Positions 7,669-16,838 of a stretch of DNA of 54,626 bases are shown here, piece after piece. Below the pieces are notes generated by a model that was given only the letters and a program-made list of their open reading frames with translations, was not told the origin of the DNA and searched no databases. Both the position numbers and the translations under genes were made by a program. This DNA is from an uncultured Paracoccaceae bacterium. GTDB taxonomy: Bacteria > Pseudomonadota > Alphaproteobacteria > Rhodobacterales > Rhodobacteraceae. Where the stretch lies: the NCBI GenBank assembly GCA_937864535.1, contig CALMJS010000024.1:1-54626 (forward strand), given 5' to 3'. The stretch's first letter is position 1. Every line of letters begins with the position of its first letter.

Positions 7669-8502
7669 ATGAAGAATGACCGCACTTTAGATCGTCAATT
7701 GGCAAAACATCCCGCTGTCGGGTCCGAGCCAAAGCGATTTTACCTCTGGGGGCGTGTGCACCCGCATCGTGCCCGCCTGCGCAATCTGCCGATGGAGGTG
7801 CGGGTTTACCTGAACGCCCTGCGCCGGAGGGCGCGGCCCAAGGGCTTTATCCTCTATGGGCGTCCGCGATCTGGCACGACATTGCTGATGGATTTGCTGG
7901 GACAGGTTCCTGGCGTTCAGTCCAGCGGCGAACTTTACCACTCGTTCCTGCTGTTCCCGCGCGGGTTTTTAGCCGCGCTCTTGCCTGCCGCCAAGGAGCC
8001 GGTATTCGGCTTTAAACTGTTGTCCTACCAATTGTGCGAAGTGCACAAAATCCGCAAACCTATTGCGTTCTTCCGGCGCGCAGAGGCCAAAGGATTTCGG
8101 TTGATCTACATTCGTCGGGGGACATTCGCGCAGACCCTTTCCTTGGCCAAGGCGCAGGCGACGGGCGTCTATTTCGTCGATGGCGACGTGAGGCAGCATG
8201 TCCGCATCGACCCCGACTATTTTGTCGAGCTGTTGATCTGGAACGACAAAATGCTGTCCTACGAGGCCGAAGTGGTCCGCGCGCTTGATCATGTCGAGGT
8301 CGACTATGAACGCGATCTGCGCGATCCGGCGGGCCATCAGGCGTTGATTGACCGACTCTGCGCGGATCTGGGCATAGCCTCGTTCCCGGTCGCGGCTCGG
8401 CTGCGGCGGACCGGCGGCGAGGACGGTGCGATCGTCCTCGACAATCTGCCAGAACTCCGGGCGGCCACGCAGGCGGCAGGGCTCGCGCATTTGCTGCCCT
8501 GA
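7669..8502 (+). CDS. Stf0/NodH-type sulfotransferase
   Basis: 277 residues from the ATG; an in-frame TTG four codons upstream is possible but has no better ribosome site. The PAPS 5'-phosphosulfate loop is plain at 64-71 (GRPRSGTT), followed by SSGELYH as in LPS and Nod-factor sulfotransferases of the Stf0 family. A second PAPS-contact region is probably the RLIYIRRGTFAQTLS segment. It would transfer sulfate to a carbohydrate or glycolipid in the cytoplasm. It is divergent from the FkbM/glycosyltransferase operon, so the two may serve one glycan. The stop lies 9 bases from the end of topA, with no terminator between them. Confidence 0.82.
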   Translation: MKNDRTLDRQLAKHPAVGSEPKRFYLWGRVHPHRARLRNLPMEVRVYLNALRRRARPKGFILYGRPRSGTTLLMDLLGQVPGVQSSGELYHSFLLFPRGFLAALLPAAKEPVFGFKLLSYQLCEVHKIRKPIAFFRRAEAKGFRLIYIRRGTFAQTLSLAKAQATGVYFVDGDVRQHVRIDPDYFVELLIWNDKMLSYEAEVVRALDHVEVDYERDLRDPAGHQALIDRLCADLGIASFPVAARLRRTGGEDGAIVLDNLPELRAATQAAGLAHLLP

Positions 8503-8511
8503 CCGCGTGTT

Positions 8512-11100
8512 TTACGCCTCGTCGGCCTTCTTGGCGGATTTCTTGGGCGCAGCTTTCTTGGCGGGTGTTTTCTTGGCTGCCGGGGCCTTCTTGGTCGGGC
8601 TTGCCTTTTTCTTGGTGGTCTTGCTACCGGCCTTGGCGTTTACCAATTCGATCGCCATTTCTGGCGTGACGGACTCCGGCTCCACATCCTTGGGCAGGGT
8701 CGCATTCACCTTTTCCCACTTGATGTAGGGACCGTAGCGGCCGGACATCACTGCCATTGCGCCACCGCTCGGGTGATCGCCCAGTTCCTTGAGCGGCTTG
8801 GCAGCGGTCCGCCCGGCGCGGCCAGCAGCCTTTTGCGCCAGAATTTCGACCGCGCGGTTCATACCGACCTCAAAGACCTCATCCACCTCCTTGAGGTTGG
8901 CGTAGGTCGTGCCGTGTTTGACAAAGGGGCCAAAGCGACCGATTCCGGCCTCGATCATGACGCCATCCTCGGGATGGGGGCCGACTTGGCGCGGAAGGTT
9001 GAGCAACATCAGGGCCTTGTCCAGATCAACACTCTCGGGAGCCCAACCCTTGGGCAGGCTCGAACGTGGCGGTTTGGGGGTGTCCTCGGTCACTTCGCCA
9101 CGCTGCACATAGGGGCCGAAACGGCCGTCCCGCAGACTGATCGGATCGCCGTCGTCGTGCCCCAAGAGTTTCCCGTCGGGGCCGATCCCCGATTCTTCGG
9201 TCCCCGGAGGGCCAAATGGGCGCGTGTAGCGACATTCGGGATAGTTGGAGCAGCCAATAAACGCCCCGCCGGACCGGGCGGTCCGCATCGACAGCCGTCC
9301 CTGTCCACAGTTGGGACAGGCCCGCGGATCGCCGCCATCGGCGGTCGGCGGGAACAGATGCGGTTCGAGCACTTCGTTGATCTTGTCCAGAACCTCGGTG
9401 ATCCGCAGCTCGGACGTTTCGGCCAATGCCGCCGAGAAGTCCCGCCAGAACCGATTGAGCACGGCCTTATAATCCGCCTCGCCCGCAGAGACCTCGTCCA
9501 GTTCGTTTTCCAAACCGGCGGTAAAGTCGTATTCGACGTATTTGCGGAAGTAATTGGACAGGAAAACCGTAACCAGTCGCCCCTTATCCTGCGGGATCAG
9601 GCGGCCTTTGTCCTTGGCGACATAGTCGCGGTCCTGAATGGTGGTGACTATCGAGGCATAGGTCGACGGGCGACCGATGCCCAATTCTTCCATCCGTTTG
9701 ACGAGCGTCGCCTCGGTGTAGCGCGGCGGCGGCTGGGTAAAATGCTGTTCCGGCTGGACAGATTTCTTGTCGGTCTTATCGCCGACATGCAAAACCGGCA
9801 GGCGGCCATCTTCGTCATCGACGACACTATCGTCGCGGCCTTCTTCGTAGATGGCGATAAAACCTTCAAACAGAACCACTTGGCCGGTTGCACGCAGATT
9901 GACCTGTCCGTCGGCGCTGGCAATGTCGACGGTCGTCCGCTCCATCTGCGCGGCGGCCATTTGGCTGGCGATGGTGCGTTTGTAGATCAGGTCGTACAGT
10001 TTGCGCTGATCATCGTCTGCGATTCTGGCCTTCTCGGTCGACATGAACATATCCGTCGGGCGGATACATTCGTGTGCTTCCTGCGCATTCTTGGCCTTGT
10101 TTTTATACATCCGCGGGCTGCTAGGCAGGTATTGTTCGCCAAACTTTGCCTTGATCGCGTCGCGGGCAGACATCACGGCCTCTGGTGCCATGTCGATACC
10201 GTCGGTCCGCATATAGGTGATCAGGCCCGCCTCGTAGAGCCGCTGCGCCGCGCTCATGGTTTGGCGGGCGCCCATGCCGAATTTGCGGCTGGCCTCTTGT
10301 TGTAGAGTCGAGGTCATAAAGGGCGGCGAGGGGTTCCGGCTGGCGGGTTTTGCCTCGACCGATTGCACGGTCAGGTCACGATGTTCGATCGCGGCGGCGG
10401 CCATTTCAGCATGCGTCGCGGTGGCGATGTCGAATTTGTCCAGCTTCTTACCGGCAAAGGCGGTCAGACGCGCTTCGAATTCCTGACCGCGCGGGGTCGA
10501 GAGGACTGCCTTGATTGTCCAGTATTCCTGCGGGCGAAAGGACTCGATTTCCATTTCCCGTTCGACGATCAGCCGCAGACAGACCGACTGAACACGTCCT
10601 GCCGATTTCGCACCCGGCAATTTGCGCCACAGAACCGGCGACAGGTTAAAGCCCACCAGATAGTCCAGCGCGCGGCGCGCCAGATAGGCCTCGACCAGAT
10701 GCGTGTCGACCTGACGCGGCGCCTTCATCGCTTCGGTCACGGCAGATTTGGTGATCGCGTTAAAGGTGACGCGGCTAACCTGCGTGTCCTTCTTGATCGC
10801 CTTGCGGTCGGTCAGAGCCTGCTGCAAGTGCCAGCTGATCGCCTCGCCTTCGCGATCAGGGTCGGTTGCGAGGATCAGGTTAGGATCATCTTTGAGGGCG
10901 TCGGCAATCGCCTTGACGTGCTTTTTGCTGTCATTGGCGATTTCCCATTTCATGTCGAAATCGCTGTCAGGGTCGACCGACCCATCCTTGGCCGGCAGGT
11001 CGCGGACGTGACCAAAGGAGGCCAGGACCGTGTAATCGGAGCCCAGATACTTGTTGATTGTCTTTGCCTTGGCTGGGGATTCGACAACAACAACTGGCAT
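8512..11100 (-). CDS. topA: DNA topoisomerase I
   Basis: 862 residues, normal for an alphaproteobacterial TopA. The Toprim domain starts at residue 3 (VVVESPAKAKTI) and has the D-x-D-x-E motif at 80-84. The active-site tyrosine is Tyr296 in ITYMRTDG. One four-cysteine zinc motif follows (CPNCGQGR then CSNYPEC), then several GPYV/GPFV/GPYIK repeats of the C-terminal topo-zinc-like type, and a lysine/alanine/proline-rich tail rich in KK, PAK and TKK steps. It relaxes negative supercoils by cutting one strand. AGGAG lies 6 bases before the ATG. dprA lies upstream on the same strand, 124 bases away. Confidence 0.98.
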   Translation of the reverse strand: MPVVVVESPAKAKTINKYLGSDYTVLASFGHVRDLPAKDGSVDPDSDFDMKWEIANDSKKHVKAIADALKDDPNLILATDPDREGEAISWHLQQALTDRKAIKKDTQVSRVTFNAITKSAVTEAMKAPRQVDTHLVEAYLARRALDYLVGFNLSPVLWRKLPGAKSAGRVQSVCLRLIVEREMEIESFRPQEYWTIKAVLSTPRGQEFEARLTAFAGKKLDKFDIATATHAEMAAAAIEHRDLTVQSVEAKPASRNPSPPFMTSTLQQEASRKFGMGARQTMSAAQRLYEAGLITYMRTDGIDMAPEAVMSARDAIKAKFGEQYLPSSPRMYKNKAKNAQEAHECIRPTDMFMSTEKARIADDDQRKLYDLIYKRTIASQMAAAQMERTTVDIASADGQVNLRATGQVVLFEGFIAIYEEGRDDSVVDDEDGRLPVLHVGDKTDKKSVQPEQHFTQPPPRYTEATLVKRMEELGIGRPSTYASIVTTIQDRDYVAKDKGRLIPQDKGRLVTVFLSNYFRKYVEYDFTAGLENELDEVSAGEADYKAVLNRFWRDFSAALAETSELRITEVLDKINEVLEPHLFPPTADGGDPRACPNCGQGRLSMRTARSGGAFIGCSNYPECRYTRPFGPPGTEESGIGPDGKLLGHDDGDPISLRDGRFGPYVQRGEVTEDTPKPPRSSLPKGWAPESVDLDKALMLLNLPRQVGPHPEDGVMIEAGIGRFGPFVKHGTTYANLKEVDEVFEVGMNRAVEILAQKAAGRAGRTAAKPLKELGDHPSGGAMAVMSGRYGPYIKWEKVNATLPKDVEPESVTPEMAIELVNAKAGSKTTKKKASPTKKAPAAKKTPAKKAAPKKSAKKADEA

Positions 11101-11224
11101 GGGAACTCCTGCGTTCTACGGCCTCAAGGGTGGCGGCGTAGATTGGCCGCACGATGGTTCCCCTGTCAATGCGCCATCCGTCGCAGAAGTTTCAAGTCCC
11201 CCTATCCAGCATTTCCCCATCATT

Positions 11225-12367
11225 TTAGACGCAAAGTGCCAATAGGCCCCCGGCTTGGCGTAAAATTTGACCATCGAGTTCGAGTTCGACCAACGCTGGC
11301 GCGATCAGGTGGGTCGGCAGCCCCAAATCGCGGGTCAATTGATCCTCTGGCACCGGCGACGGCCCCAAACACGAGAGAATCTGTTGGTGGAGCGCGGCGG
11401 TTTCCTGAAATCCGCGCTGCGGCAGACCAGTGGATCGCGCGGGTTTCGGGGCAGGGGGCGGGGCGCTGACCGGAGGCGCCTGTACAATCGACAGGACATC
11501 CTCTGCGGTGCGGATCAATGTTGCCCCATCGCGGAGCAGGGCGTTGCACCCGCCCGCCCTGCCGTCGAACGGATGACCGGGCACAGCGCCGACCTCGCGC
11601 CCGAGACTGAGCGCGGCATCTGCGGTAATCAGGCTGCCGGATTTGAGTGCGGCCTCGATAATAATGACCGACCGGGCCAGACCGGCGATGATCCGGTTGC
11701 GCACCGGGAAATGACGGGCCTGCGGTTGCAGACCGATCGGCTGTTCCGAGAGACGTAGGCCCTTTTGCCCGATGTCATTGAAGATCTGTGTATTTTCGGC
11801 GGGATAGATGATGTCGACCCCGCCTGCGAGGACAGCAATCGTCCCTCCCTGCAGGCTGGCGGTATGGGCGGCTGCGTCGATCCCGCGGGCGAGGCCGGAC
11901 ACGATCACGAAACCCTGCTCTGACAGATCCGAGGCGAGCTTGCGTGCCATGCGTAGACCGAGGGAAGACGCGCTGCGGGCGCCAACCATGGCGATGGCAG
12001 GGCGCTGCATCAGGGCCAAGTCCCCGACGCACCAGAGCATCGGCGGCGGGTCGGACAGATCGTCCAGCCCGATCGGCCATTCGGGCGAGCCGCGCCATAT
12101 CAGCCGTGCCCCTGCATCGCGTCCAGAACGCAATTCAGCCAGCGCGACGGGTTCCGGACATGGGGTGTAGTCATTGATCCCGGCCTGCCTGGCTATTTCA
12201 GGCAGAGCCTCGAACGCGGCGCGGGCGGTTTTGTGTTCCGCCATCAGTCGGTAGTAGGTCGCTATGCCGACCCTGCGAGAGCGCAACAGACGAAGCCGAT
12301 AGAGCCGTTCGTCCTCCGTGGTGGGTGGGAGTGGGGGGTGAGTAGAAGAAACGATATCCTCGGTCAT
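11225..12367 (-). CDS. dprA: DNA-processing protein DprA
   Basis: 380 residues starting at MTEDIVSS; the longer in-frame reading runs through the probable promoter and was rejected. Central Rossmann-like DprA domain: MVGARSASSLG, then GLARGIDAAAHTASL, VLAGGVDIIYP and the late motif PGHPFDGRAGGCN with its conserved SGSLITADAAL. A short winged-helix-like C-terminal domain follows a proline-rich linker. DprA loads RecA on incoming single-stranded DNA during transformation. In Rhodobacter capsulatus it is needed by recipients of gene transfer agent DNA and depends on CtrA, which fits the CtrA-like site just upstream. Confidence 0.95.
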   Translation of the reverse strand: MTEDIVSSTHPPLPPTTEDERLYRLRLLRSRRVGIATYYRLMAEHKTARAAFEALPEIARQAGINDYTPCPEPVALAELRSGRDAGARLIWRGSPEWPIGLDDLSDPPPMLWCVGDLALMQRPAIAMVGARSASSLGLRMARKLASDLSEQGFVIVSGLARGIDAAAHTASLQGGTIAVLAGGVDIIYPAENTQIFNDIGQKGLRLSEQPIGLQPQARHFPVRNRIIAGLARSVIIIEAALKSGSLITADAALSLGREVGAVPGHPFDGRAGGCNALLRDGATLIRTAEDVLSIVQAPPVSAPPPAPKPARSTGLPQRGFQETAALHQQILSCLGPSPVPEDQLTRDLGLPTHLIAPALVELELDGQILRQAGGLLALCV

Positions 12368-12410
12368 CCGACGCTCCGTCTGTTGCAAGACCGTTCTAGC
12401 GCCAGAAGAG

Positions 12411-12426
12411 TTAACCGCCGGTAAAC
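12411..12426 (-). promoter_or_regulatory. CtrA-like site upstream of dprA
   Basis: Read on the dprA strand the sequence is TTTA-N7-TTAAC, one mismatch from the alphaproteobacterial CtrA consensus TTAA-N7-TTAAC. It is centred about 50 bases before the dprA start codon, a fitting position for promoter control. The match is direct; CtrA binding is inferred. Confidence 0.5.
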
Positions 12427-12488
12427 GCCGAAAAAAATCTGCGGTTTTTCGCAAAAATTTTTCGGCGGGCGGGCCTTGGAGGTTCAGA

Positions 12489-13910
12489 TCAGGCCGAACC
12501 ACCCACCGTCAGACCACCAAGCATCAACGTCGGTTGTCCCACGCCGACCGGAACGGATTGCCCCGCCTTGCCGCAGACGCCGATGCCGGGGTCCAGCGCC
12601 ATATCGTTGCCCAGGGCCCTGATCTGGCTCATCGCCTCGGGGCCGTCGCCGATCAGGGTCGCACCCTTGACCGGGGCACCGACGACGCCGTTTTTCACAC
12701 GGTAGGCCTCGGTGCAGGAAAACACGAATTTGCCGTTGGTGATGTCGACCTGACCGCCGCTAAAGCCGACGGCGTAAATGCCATCCTTGAGGTCGGTCAG
12801 AATCGAGGCCGGATCAGCGGTTCCGCCGGTCAGGTAGGTGTTTGTCATCCGCGGCATCGGCAGGTGGGCATAGCTCTCGCGGCGCCCGTTGCCTGTCGGT
12901 GCGACGCCCATCAGCCGGGCATTCTGGCGGTCCTGCATGTAGCCGACCAGAATGCCGTCCTCGATCAGCACGTTTTTGCCCGATGCCGTGCCTTCGTCGT
13001 CGACATTGAGCGATCCGCGCCGGCCCGGAATGGTGCCGTCGTCCAATACAGTCACACCCCGAGAGGCGACCTGTTGGCCGATCCGCCCCGAAAACGCGCT
13101 GGTGCCTTTGCGGTTAAAGTCGCCCTCAAGCCCGTGACCGACGGCCTCGTGCAGCAGAACGCCCGGCCAACCCGGCCCCAGAACCACGTCCATCACGCCT
13201 GCGGGGGCATCGACGGCCTCTAGGTTAACCAATGCGATGCGCAGGGCCTCCTTGACGGCGGGTTCCCAATTGTCGCGGCTGATCACGCCGATCAGCCCCT
13301 CGCGCCCGCCACCGCCATGCGATCCGGATTCGCGGCGACCATTCGCGTCCTCGACGATGACAGCCACGTTCAGACGGCTCATCGGGCGGGAATCGCTGAC
13401 CAGATGGCCGTCAGGGCGTAGAACCACGACCTCCTGTAGTTCCGCCGACAGAGAGGCGGACACCTGCACCACCCGGCGGTCGAGGTCGCGCGCATAGCTG
13501 TCGATTTCACGCAAGAGTTCGATCTTGCCCGGGAAACTGGCCTCGGCAATGGGATCGGAATCGCCATAGAGCCGCACATTCGTCGGCTGAGGCCCGACGG
13601 CGAGCGTGCCGCCACCTTCCCCGACCGCCAGACGCGCGGTCGCCACGGCCCGGCGCAGCGCCTGTTCGTCTATGGTGCTGGAATGGGCGTAACCAGCCGT
13701 TTCGCCTAAAACCGCGCGCAGGCCAAAGCCTTCGGAGGCGTTGTAGCTGGCGGTTTTGATCCGACCATCGTCCAGGGTCAAAAATTCTGACCGGCGTCGT
13801 TCGAGAAATAATTCCCCGTCATCCGCCCCGTGAGTCGCCTCCTGGAGCATCAAAAGGGCGTTATCGCGGTCCAGATTGGTCTCAAATGGGCGGAAACGAT
13901 CGTCAGTCAT
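12489..13910 (-). CDS. tldD: Metalloprotease TldD
   Basis: 473 residues, the usual length. The zinc motif H-E-x3-H of the TldD/PmbA family is at 254-259 (HEAVGH), followed by GLEGDFNRKGTS. The C-terminal half has the glycine-rich GGTADPASILTDLKDGIYAVGFSGG stretch in pieces typical of TldD. With TldE (not in this window) it degrades unfolded peptides and, in enterobacteria, processes microcin B17 and CcdA. The gene is divergent from the cytochrome oxidase operon, and an FNR box lies 24 bases before its start codon. It ends 120 bases before the dprA start. Confidence 0.95.
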   Translation of the reverse strand: MTDDRFRPFETNLDRDNALLMLQEATHGADDGELFLERRRSEFLTLDDGRIKTASYNASEGFGLRAVLGETAGYAHSSTIDEQALRRAVATARLAVGEGGGTLAVGPQPTNVRLYGDSDPIAEASFPGKIELLREIDSYARDLDRRVVQVSASLSAELQEVVVLRPDGHLVSDSRPMSRLNVAVIVEDANGRRESGSHGGGGREGLIGVISRDNWEPAVKEALRIALVNLEAVDAPAGVMDVVLGPGWPGVLLHEAVGHGLEGDFNRKGTSAFSGRIGQQVASRGVTVLDDGTIPGRRGSLNVDDEGTASGKNVLIEDGILVGYMQDRQNARLMGVAPTGNGRRESYAHLPMPRMTNTYLTGGTADPASILTDLKDGIYAVGFSGGQVDITNGKFVFSCTEAYRVKNGVVGAPVKGATLIGDGPEAMSQIRALGNDMALDPGIGVCGKAGQSVPVGVGQPTLMLGGLTVGGSA

Positions 13911-13933
13911 GTCTGTATTTTCCCGTGGCGGCC

Positions 13934-13947
13934 TTGATTTGGATCAA
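13934..13947. promoter_or_regulatory. Perfect FNR/FnrL box TTGAT-N4-ATCAA
   Basis: TTGATTTGGATCAA matches the FNR consensus at all ten defined positions. It sits between tldD and coxB, centred about 30 bases before the tldD start and 166 before the coxB start. In Rhodobacter, FnrL links oxygen tension to respiratory gene expression. Either or both genes could be targets. Confidence 0.75.
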
Positions 13948-14106
13948 AAAGCGTCCTTCTGCCGCAATCGCAGTTCTTGAGTTGTGGCTCAGGATATGTG
14001 ACATGCAACCCCGGAGACAACGGGATTCCGTCCGTTTGTGCCCCGATGGGTGCTGGGCAGGGTCTATTGGGGGCGTTCCTGCGCCCCGATCAGAACAGGG
14101 TATGAC

Positions 14107-15006
14107 ATGCGACTGACCAATTTCGTCACCAAGCTTTCGGCTACGGCCGTTATGGCTCTTGCCAGTGCCGCTGCGACTGCGCAGCAGGTGGGCCAAGACC
14201 TGCAAGTAGTCGGCGCGCCGGTTGCCGGTGCGACGGGCTTCCAGCCTGCCTCTTCGGAACTGGCCCGTGACCTGCAATGGCTGGACGGCATGATCATGGT
14301 GATCATCACCGCCATCACCATTTTCGTCGTGGCGCTGCTGGGCTATGTGATCGTGCGCTACAACCAGCGCGCAAACCCCAAGCCCGCGACCTTTACGCAC
14401 AATTCGCCGCTGGAAATCGCCTGGACGATCGTGCCGATCCTGATCCTGGTGTTCATCGGTGCGTTCTCGCTGCCGACTCTGTTCAAGCAGCAGGAAATTC
14501 CGGACGGCGATGTGGTGATCAAGGTCACTGGCCACCAGTGGTACTGGACCTATGAATACGTCGATGACGCGGTTCTGTTCGACAGCTACATGATCGGCCA
14601 GCCGTCGACCCTGTCGGGCGAAGATGAAACCGCTGGCGCACAGGCCTATGTCCGCAGCGAGGCGATGAACGCCGTTCTGGCCCGCTATGGCTATGATAGC
14701 GACCACTTCCTGCTGGCGACGGATAATGCCGTTGTTGTGCCGGTCGGTGCGGTTGTCGTGATGCAGGTGACGGCCGATGACGTGATCCACTCGTGGGCTC
14801 TGCCTGCCATGGGCGTCAAGCAGGATGGCGTCCCGGGCCGTCTGGCCCAGCTGTGGTTCGCTGCTGAACAAGAAGGCGTGTTCTTTGGTCAGTGTTCGGA
14901 ACTGTGTGGCAAGGACCACGCCTATATGCCGATCACCGTCAAGGTCGTGAGCCAAGAAGCCTATGACGCTTGGCTGGCCGCTGCCAAGGAAGAATTCCCG
15001 GCCTAA
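14107..15006 (+). CDS. coxB: Cytochrome c oxidase subunit II
   Basis: 299 residues. The start at MRLTNFVTK gives a normal signal peptide ending near ATAQQ. Two transmembrane helices (about 62-85 and 104-124) precede the periplasmic cupredoxin domain. The CuA ligands are all present: His228, Cys263, Glu265, Cys267, His271 and Met274. [10 protein letters not shown] at 142-151 is the aromatic electron-entry patch. It accepts electrons from cytochrome c in the aa3-type oxidase. First gene of the assembly operon coxB-ctaB-(small ORF)-ctaG-coxC; subunit I is not here, as is usual in Rhodobacteraceae. Confidence 0.97.
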   Translation: MRLTNFVTKLSATAVMALASAAATAQQVGQDLQVVGAPVAGATGFQPASSELARDLQWLDGMIMVIITAITIFVVALLGYVIVRYNQRANPKPATFTHNSPLEIAWTIVPILILVFIGAFSLPTLFKQQEIPDGDVVIKVTGHQWYWTYEYVDDAVLFDSYMIGQPSTLSGEDETAGAQAYVRSEAMNAVLARYGYDSDHFLLATDNAVVVPVGAVVVMQVTADDVIHSWALPAMGVKQDGVPGRLAQLWFAAEQEGVFFGQCSELCGKDHAYMPITVKVVSQEAYDAWLAAAKEEFPA

Positions 15007-15047
15007 TTGGACGGGCAGGGGGCCAAGCGCCGCCTGATTTCAAACAG

Positions 15048-15067
15048 AGGGGCGGGCTGCCGCCCCT
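15048..15067 (+). other. Intercistronic hairpin between coxB and ctaB
   Basis: Eight-base-pair GC stem (15048-15055 with 15060-15067) and a 4-base loop, without a T-run. It may protect the coxB message or pause polymerase rather than end transcription. Confidence 0.4.
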
Positions 15068-15088
15068 TATACTAACAGCGAGAAAAAG

Positions 15089-16021
15089 ATGGCTGACGTA
15101 TCTATGCAGGACACGACACGCGAAGCGGGGATGGGCGATTATTTTGCCCTGCTCAAGCCGCGCGTTATGTCGCTGGTCATCTTTACCGCGCTGGTGGGGC
15201 TGATTGTGGCCCCGGTCCATGTCCACCCGTTCATCGCCTTTGTCGGCATTCTCTGTGTTGCGGTCGGCGCGGGTGCGTCCGGTGCGCTGAACATGTGGTG
15301 GGATGCCGACATCGACCGAATCATGAAGCGGACCTCTGGACGCCCGATCCCATCGGGTCGTGTCCAACCCGAAGAGGCGCTGGCCATCGGTTTGGCGCTG
15401 TCGGGGTTTGCCGTCGTTCTGCTGGCTCTGGCGACGAACGTGTTGGCCGCCGGTCTGCTGGCCTTTACCATCTTCTTTTATGCCGTCGTCTATTCGATGT
15501 GGCTCAAACGCTCCACCCCGCAGAACATCGTGATCGGTGGCCTGTCGGGTGCGCTGCCGCCGATGATCGGTTGGGCGGTCGCCACAGGCGGGGTCAGCCT
15601 CGAGTCGGTCCTGATGACTGCGCTGATCTTTATGTGGACGCCGCCGCATTTCTGGTCGCTGGCGATTTTCGTCAAGTCTGACTACGGCCGCGCCGGTGTG
15701 CCGATGTTGACCGAAACCCACGGTCGCCGCGTCACCCGCAATCACATCATGGCCTATATGGTCGCGCTGGTCCCGGTGTCCTTGGCGATTGCCTTTACCT
15801 CGATCGGTGGCTGGACCTATCTGGCGACGGCGATCGTGATGAACATCTGGTTCCTCAAATCGTGCTACGCCGTCTGGCGCCGCGACGAGGACGCTGCTGA
15901 GGCCGACAACTTTGCCGCAGAGAAAACCGCGTTCAAGGTTTCGCTGGCCTATCTGTTCCTGCACTTTGCGGCGCTGATGATCGACGCCGCACTGCGCGCT
16001 GCTGGCATGGGGATCTGGTAA
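15089..16021 (+). CDS. ctaB: Protohaem IX farnesyltransferase (haem O synthase)
   Basis: 310 residues of UbiA fold with about nine membrane helices. The first aspartate-rich motif is NMWWDADIDRIMKRT at about 70-84, with R-P-I-P-x-G following; the second is the LIFMWTPPHFWSLA/DYGRAGVPM region typical of haem O synthases. It attaches farnesyl to haem B, the first step to haem A for the aa3 oxidase made by its neighbours. The stop overlaps the next start by one base (TAATG). Confidence 0.97.
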   Translation: MADVSMQDTTREAGMGDYFALLKPRVMSLVIFTALVGLIVAPVHVHPFIAFVGILCVAVGAGASGALNMWWDADIDRIMKRTSGRPIPSGRVQPEEALAIGLALSGFAVVLLALATNVLAAGLLAFTIFFYAVVYSMWLKRSTPQNIVIGGLSGALPPMIGWAVATGGVSLESVLMTALIFMWTPPHFWSLAIFVKSDYGRAGVPMLTETHGRRVTRNHIMAYMVALVPVSLAIAFTSIGGWTYLATAIVMNIWFLKSCYAVWRRDEDAAEADNFAAEKTAFKVSLAYLFLHFAALMIDAALRAAGMGIW

Positions 16022-16233
16022 TGGCAATCAAGGTTGAACACGAACTCCATAGCCGTCGCAACGGTCGCAATTATGGCGTGCTGATCCTCTTGGGGGCTTT
16101 TGTTGCCCTCGTTTTCCTGCTGACCATCGTCAAGGTCACGCAGCTCGGCGACGCGCGCAAGTTCGAGGCCAATGACCATGTGATCCGTCCGGCCTTGGCG
16201 GAACCGGTTGCAACGACACCGGCGGGGCAATGA
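16021..16233 (+). CDS. Small single-span membrane protein of the cox operon (CoxF-like)
   Basis: 70 residues: a basic N-terminus (HSRRNGRN), one hydrophobic helix (about 18-40), and a polar C-terminus. Start overlaps the ctaB stop; its own stop overlaps the ctaG start as ATGA. A small ORF is found at this place in oxidase operons of Rhodobacter and Paracoccus and is often annotated as hypothetical or CoxF. Position and size suggest an assembly or subunit-like role, but no function can be shown from sequence. Confidence 0.8.
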   Translation: MAIKVEHELHSRRNGRNYGVLILLGAFVALVFLLTIVKVTQLGDARKFEANDHVIRPALAEPVATTPAGQ

Positions 16234-16814
16234 TGCGTTTGTCCGGTCCCACAAAAACGGTTGTTCGTCTCGTCGGCGTTGTCGGCGTGATGGGTGCGCT
16301 GTCCTGGGCCTCTGTGCCGTTTTATAGCTGGTTCTGTCAGGTCACCGGCTTTGGCGGCACGACCAATATCGCAGAGGCTGGCAGCGACGTGATCCTCGAC
16401 CGCGAGATTACGGTGCGTTTCGATGCGACCGTCGACTCCGCGATGCCTTGGACATTCAAACCGGTCCAGCGCGAAATGACGCTGAAGATCGGGCAGACCG
16501 CTCTCGCCTTTTACGAGGCGCATAACCCGACCGACCATCCGGTTGCCGGGCAGGCGACCTACAACGTCGTCCCCTATGAGGCGGGCGGTTATTTCGACAA
16601 AATCGAATGCTTCTGTTTCACGGAACAGGTGCTTCAGCCGGGCGAAACCGTGACCATGCCGGTCAGTTTCTATGTTGACCCGGCAATGGTTGAGGATCGC
16701 GATGCAAAGTTTACGCATACGATCACTCTCAGCTATACCTTCTACCAAATCCCGCTGCCTGATACTCAGGCAGCCTTGACTGACACGGCGCCTGTCGCCA
16801 CTCAAACAAACTAA
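16230..16814 (+). CDS. ctaG: Cytochrome c oxidase assembly protein CtaG (Cox11)
   Basis: 194 residues: an N-terminal membrane anchor (about 10-32) and a periplasmic immunoglobulin-like domain. The copper-binding CFCF motif is at 127-130 (Cys127, Cys129), and a further cysteine lies just after the anchor (Cys36, in FYSWFCQVTGFGG), as in Cox11. It delivers copper to the CuB site of subunit I. The ATGATG start overlaps the previous stop, which shows translational coupling. Confidence 0.97.
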   Translation: MMRLSGPTKTVVRLVGVVGVMGALSWASVPFYSWFCQVTGFGGTTNIAEAGSDVILDREITVRFDATVDSAMPWTFKPVQREMTLKIGQTALAFYEAHNPTDHPVAGQATYNVVPYEAGGYFDKIECFCFTEQVLQPGETVTMPVSFYVDPAMVEDRDAKFTHTITLSYTFYQIPLPDTQAALTDTAPVATQTN

Positions 16815-16838
16815 AGACCAGCCGCAGGGAAGACCGAT

